Assembly: GCF_932526225.1 (NCBI RefSeq)
Contig: NC_064036.1
Location: 14,439,181 to 14,503,180 of the forward strand
Source: Nematostella vectensis
Taxonomy: Eukaryota; Cnidaria; Anthozoa; Actiniaria; Edwardsiidae
Reading direction: 5' to 3'
DNA: 64,000 nt
Shown: piece by piece, positions 60,601 through 64,000 of the stretch
How the letters are laid out: each line of letters opens with the position of its first letter
Position numbering within the stretch: the stretch's first letter is position 1
Notes under the pieces: generated by a model
Told to the model about the DNA's origin: nothing
The model's input: the letters and a program-made list of their open reading frames with translations, nothing else
The model's database searches: none
Translations under genes and position numbers: made by a program

Positions 60601-63236
60601 ATCTACAACATCAACATCATCTAGCAGTGGGTCACCATCGACAACATCAACATCGTCTAGCAGTGTGTCTTTATCTACAACATCGACATCATCTAGCAGT
60701 GTGTCACCATCTACAACATCGACACCGTCCAGCAGTGGGTCACCATCGACAACATCAACATCGTCTAGCAGTGTGTCTTTATCTACAACATCGACATCAT
60801 CTAGCAGTGTGTCTTCATCTACAACACCGACATCATCTAGCAGTGTGTCACCTACTACAGCATCTAGTATAGTTGCAGGCTCATCATCTGCAGCTCCTAC
60901 TCAAGCAGTTCCTATTGAAGAAAGTGAGTCGAGAAAAATCTTGTACTACTTGCTAAACCATACACACACCAAATGGGGTGAAGCAGTCTTTATTCCATGT
61001 AACAAATATATGAACTACATGAACTACATCACTACATCATATTACAATCTTAATTGATTATGTAACTAATCTGTGATTACTCTACTACTTTACTAAACTC
61101 TACAACATATAATTACAACTAAAGACTGCTAAAGGCGAGGGTGAGCGGGATAACGAAAAACTTGCGCACTATATTTGTATGCGTATTGCACGCGCGCGAA
61201 GCATAGAGTGTAACTGGAGCATGTACTGTTCAACTTAGCACTATAGGTCTAAGTGTTGCGTTTCCCGCCTGCCTTAGGCACGCGGGATGCCGGAGTTGAG
61301 CGTCACAGAATTCAGACTTCTGGACCCCAGCGGGATAGTTCCGGTCTAGATTTACGTTAATAGTCGCGCTATTAATATTCACATTTCGACTCCAGAGTCT
61401 GTAATTACAAGAAGGGACACGTCAGTTTGTTAAGATCATTTGAATCAACTATATTTTTCTGTGTGGCTGAGTTTAATTGAACGACGCAAAAATCCACGGC
61501 TAAGCGACTTGAAAAACCTGACTCGGCGATCTGTGAAGTCTGTTTTCAAGCTTTTTGTATGCTTTTATGTAGATGATTGGAAAATTATATAGGAAGGGGT
61601 TCTGCAATTATTTAGCTAAACATACCTAGGATAAGGTTTTTTTCTTTTTTTTAATTTATCGGCTGTGGTTCATATTATCGGACAGACCGAAGTTAATAAA
61701 TTATTTATTATATGGCTTTTTTGAATATTTGTACGAGAAGTAAAACTTATGCTGCTGAAGTGAGAGAAGAAACCCTTTCTGGTTTACAAGCCACCAGTGC
61801 TGAACTCCAAAGCTCGAAACTCGATTTTTAAGATTTGTCGATTTATAAAGTAACCATCGAAAATTGCTTTTTACGCCGATTCTAACGACCTTCACGTAAA
61901 ACATCATTTCTTTTCATGTTATTTCCTTCAGATTAGTTGTCTTTAGGGAAAATCGTCTTCAAACTCCCTTTGTATGACAATTTCCCGCCATAATGATTTT
62001 GGAACGCGCGCGATAATTTCAAGTTTGCTGAAATTTTATTTGCGATAAAAAAGGTTGCAAATCGTCTCTTTATTGGGGGGGGGGGGGGGCTTTATACGGG
62101 GAATAAAGGCAAATCACTCAAGGAATTTACCTGCATAATGTATCTTCATTCAAGAGAGTATTCAAGAGTATTTTAGTGAATATATCTGTCTGTGGAGAAT
62201 TCAAGTGAAAGAAAACATCTCTACGATCAATTCGAGTGGAAAGCGACGATCAATTGGGACTAAAAGTAAATTATTTTTAAAAAAAATTGTTGGTAAAAAT
62301 TCAGAGGATATCTTTAATTAGAAGTTCTGCATTTGTGAATGATTTAAAGCATTGTGTGGAAATACGAACTGGATTTCACTGAATGGTCATTGCGAACAAA
62401 ATCTTCAAGAACATCAGCGAAACTCTCAGAAGCAAGGTTAACAAAGTTGGAAATTATATTGAGGAAAAAAAAATAAATAAGATAAGTAAGCTTATGTAAT
62501 AAAACTCACTGTCTGAATGAATATAACTATTGAAACTCATCCTTGCAGAAAAATGGCAATAAATTGCTATTACAGTGTTGTTAATTTTCTCGAGAGAGTC
62601 GTCGGTCCGGAAATTTTTTTTGTGACGACCGCGGTCGTTACAGGAGGATACGGACCGCTCAACAGCCAAACAGGGTGCGCCATTCCACCGGAAGTGTTTG
62701 TTGCCATATAGTAAGGACTCTTAAAGCGCAAACCTTAATATGTAAAATTAGTGCATAAAAGTGTTCACATTTGTGACCTTCCATGGGAAAACATACACCG
62801 TGCTCAAGGGAAGAAATTCCGTGCTCACGGAAAGAAACTCGTGAGCATGGAAAAAAATCCCGTGGGCATGGAATGAAATCCCGTGTACTAGGCTTGTATT
62901 TTCAGCCTTCACAAGGAAAACCATTATAGTTTTCCCATGAGGGTCATATTTCTTTGGTTTCTTTGTTCCAGCACAAAGAATTGAGTTTGAAACAAGATTT
63001 CTAAGTTTAGAGTACGATGAAAGAATGGAAAACGAGTCATACTGTAGAGAGACCCTAAAAGGCCCCATAAAACATGTAAGTTTATCCTGGCTTTGATTAC
63101 CATACAAAGTCGCAGTTGTTCCTGTTGTTTCATCGGTTCTTTTATTTTTCCAATGTTCTTTCTCTTTGATGGCTATCCTTTTTTCATTACAGTTTGAAAA
63201 TAATTATGGAGCAGATGTCAAAAAGGTGGAATGCAA
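45522..63236 (+). CDS. Giant SEA-domain mucin, 3' end beyond the window
   Basis: This is a spliced gene with visible exons 45522-45603, 47169-51569, 52271-52371, 52547-52590, 52680-52834, 53034-57008, 57710-57810, 57986-58029, 58119-58273, 58473-60923, 62972-63075 and 63193-63236. All introns are GT-AG and the phases chain without a break, giving about 3,885 codons. Order: signal peptide, repeat block A, SEA 1, repeat block B, SEA 2, repeat block C, start of SEA 3. The start ATG at 45522 gives MAKMRRICVVALLISFAIS, a good secretion signal. Blocks A, B and C are Ser/Thr/Pro-rich and should be densely O-glycosylated. By analogy with the gene at 1-9038, a transmembrane exon should follow downstream. 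Some SEA or repeat exons could be skipped in mRNA, because each repeat exon and each SEA triplet begins and ends in phase 1. Confidence 0.85.
47169..51569 (+). repeat. Mucin repeat block A (36-bp coding minisatellite)
   Basis: About 120 copies of the 12-residue unit (consensus VTPSTTSTSSSS) lie in one exon of 4,401 bp. Shorter variant units such as TPSTSSSSVTLS recur and mark internal higher-order duplications. The exon ends in a unique tail, STPSTGSSNTEG, before the GTATTT donor. The antisense strand (47122-51351) and one further frame are also open, as expected from a stop-free unit whose length is a multiple of three. Confidence 0.93.
51570..52270. other. Intron between repeat block A and SEA 1
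   Basis: No coding signal is seen. The segment is repeated at 57009-57709, offset by exactly 5,439 bp, with only a handful of substitutions. A local motif (GCAAGT / ACTTGC with TTTTGCTACTTGTCG) recurs several times within it. Confidence 0.75.
52271..52834 (+). other. SEA module 1 (three exons)
   Basis: Exon 52271-52371 encodes VIVEFGLKLENLMYEE and SYCREKLSGVINE. Exon 52547-52590 encodes VEKNGNTAVKKVEC. Exon 52680-52834 encodes PGSVIANMEVAVADEQ and SGSIGNFTVDSNYPLGA. The pattern of an N-terminal strand, two helices, then GSVIA and a strand fits a SEA fold with the self-cleavage site between Gly and Ser of GSVIA. Two potential N-glycosylation sites are seen (NES, NFT). Confidence 0.82.
53034..57008 (+). 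repeat. Mucin repeat block B (36-bp coding minisatellite)
   Basis: One exon of 3,975 bp (1,325 codons) opens with a non-repetitive leader, TNSTSSSIMASTMAITIST, then about 110 copies of the 12-residue unit. It ends in the same STPSTGSSNTEG tail as block A. That shared tail and the flanking introns show that block B came from a tandem duplication spanning A's 3' part and the first SEA module. Confidence 0.93.
57009..57709. other. Intron between repeat block B and SEA 2
   Basis: This is the 5,439-bp-shifted copy of 51570-52270. Differences are scattered single bases (for example GACAGAAGG versus AACAGAAGG near 57590). Confidence 0.75.
57710..58273 (+). other. SEA module 2 (three exons)
   Basis: Exons 57710-57810, 57986-58029 and 58119-58273 appear identical in coding sequence to SEA module 1. 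Even the introns between them differ by very few bases. The GSVIA motif is kept. Confidence 0.82.
58473..60923 (+). repeat. Mucin repeat block C (36-bp coding minisatellite)
   Basis: This exon of 2,451 bp (817 codons) opens with the same leader as block B, then has about 65 more diverged repeat copies. It ends in a distinct tail, SSAAPTQAVPIEE, with the donor GTGAG at 60924. Its repeats are more heterogeneous than A or B, suggesting it is older and less homogenised. Confidence 0.9.
60924..62971. other. Intron before SEA 3
   Basis: No exon is recognised. It holds a poly-G run at about 62079-62090, a ~16-bp inverted CGACCGCGGTCG segment near 62626-62637, and at 62810-62885 a degenerate array of CCGTG(C/G)(T/G)CACGG units related to the large minisatellite of the first mucin gene. 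Confidence 0.6.
62972..63236 (+). other. SEA module 3, first two exons
   Basis: Exon 62972-63075 encodes QRIEFETRFLSLEYDERMEN and SYCRETLKG. Exon 63193-63236 encodes FENNYGADVKKVECK. Both are diverged homologues of SEA 1 and SEA 2 with the same lengths and phases. The third exon, which should start with a GSV-type motif, is not found up to 64000. Confidence 0.78.
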
Positions 63237-64000
63237 GTGAGTCAGTTGAACCTTTTTTCACATACATTTACATCCCTATCCCTATTCTTATTTTAAGACG
63301 CAAATACGTTCTAGTTTTTATAGCAATAAAGGCGATAGTTTAGTTTAATTAGTTTAGTTTAAGTAGCAATAACGGCGATGGCAGACGAAATATATCAATC
63401 CTTATAAATATCAATCCTTATAAATATCAATCCTTATAAAAACCAGTTTGGAGTTAGGCTCCAATGGCCCTAGAAGGCCTCAAAATATTTGGGAGGGGCG
63501 AAATACAGAGACATTAAATACACAATGGAGGTGCATAGCTTACCTTTACTAGTCGTTTCCTGAAAATACTGGGGAAACAAGGGCCCCACAACCCCATGCT
63601 ATTTATAGATCCGACGCGCGCACGAATATCAAATCAGAAAGCAGCAAATAGAAGCCAGCGAAGTGCAACCCAAATGTCCCACAAAAGTCCCACAAATTGT
63701 ACAACATGTCGGATGAGGTCAGTGAGTCCTGCCCGGAGTTATTTTAAGTACAGACGTTTATAGGGGTTTTCCTGCGACTTGAAAAAAAATACACAGTAAC
63801 CTAACATGATGGAAACTTGTCTTGTTGTCCAAGCTTGGTGAAAATCTTGTGAAAATGAAGCATAGAAATAGATAACTACGAGTTTGGTTGTTGAATGGAA
63901 GAGGCACGAATCCAGCTCGAAATACGAAATATTGGAAATGATAAGATAAAGCGGTGCTCTCTACGGTAGGTGCTAAGTGTTTATGTGTTTTCAAAGCTAT
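63237..64000. other. Probable intron of the second mucin gene, to window end
   Basis: Three exact copies of a 16-bp unit (TATCAATCCTTATAAA) lie at 63393-63440. No exon of the SEA module is recognisable, so this is likely intron sequence. Confidence 0.5.

Overview
The window looks like animal genomic DNA. Genes are split by GT-AG introns, the proteins are secreted or membrane mucins with SEA modules, and the mobile elements are eukaryotic (a DDE transposon, an RTE-type LINE, foldback elements, minisatellites). A cnidarian such as a sea anemone is my best guess from the style of the mucins and retroelements. That is inference and no search was run.

Layout: 1-9038 is the 3' part of a plus-strand transmembrane mucin gene: a long Ser/Thr/Pro repeat exon, a SEA module split over three exons, a short linker exon, then a transmembrane helix and short tail ending in a stop at 9038. 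All six visible splice junctions keep phase. Its introns carry a MITE, ~200-bp tandem repeats and a minisatellite rich in the palindrome CCGTGGCCACGG. From 9039 to 13599 there is mostly AT-rich DNA with no recognisable gene, then a 17-bp minisatellite at about 12.0-13.3 kb.

13600-41819 is a near-perfect 28-kb palindrome: two ~14-kb arms in inverted orientation around a ~75-bp centre near 27919, differing by a few substitutions and small indels. Each arm carries, from outside in: arrays of the motif ATCGGGTA, a duplicated retroelement fragment, a broken RTE-type reverse transcriptase, a foldback element, and nested inside it an intact DDE transposon with ~100-bp terminal inverted repeats, 6-bp target duplications and subterminal CGTGAG arrays. 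The ATCGGGTA arrays recur at the centre. The left arm alone has a 448-bp insertion, 200 bp of which is an assembly gap.

41820-45521 is intergenic. 45522 to beyond the window is a second plus-strand mucin gene: signal-peptide exon, then three rounds of [36-bp-repeat exon + three-exon SEA module]. The second round arose by a recent 5,439-bp tandem duplication. Over 3,880 codons are visible in phase; the last SEA module is cut by the window edge, and by analogy with the first gene a transmembrane exon should follow.

The two mucins are paralogues with the same module order, exon phases and intron-borne repeats. They probably encode heavily O-glycosylated surface proteins whose SEA modules carry a GSVIA motif matching the SEA self-cleavage site. 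The palindrome lies between them and has no evident functional link to them.
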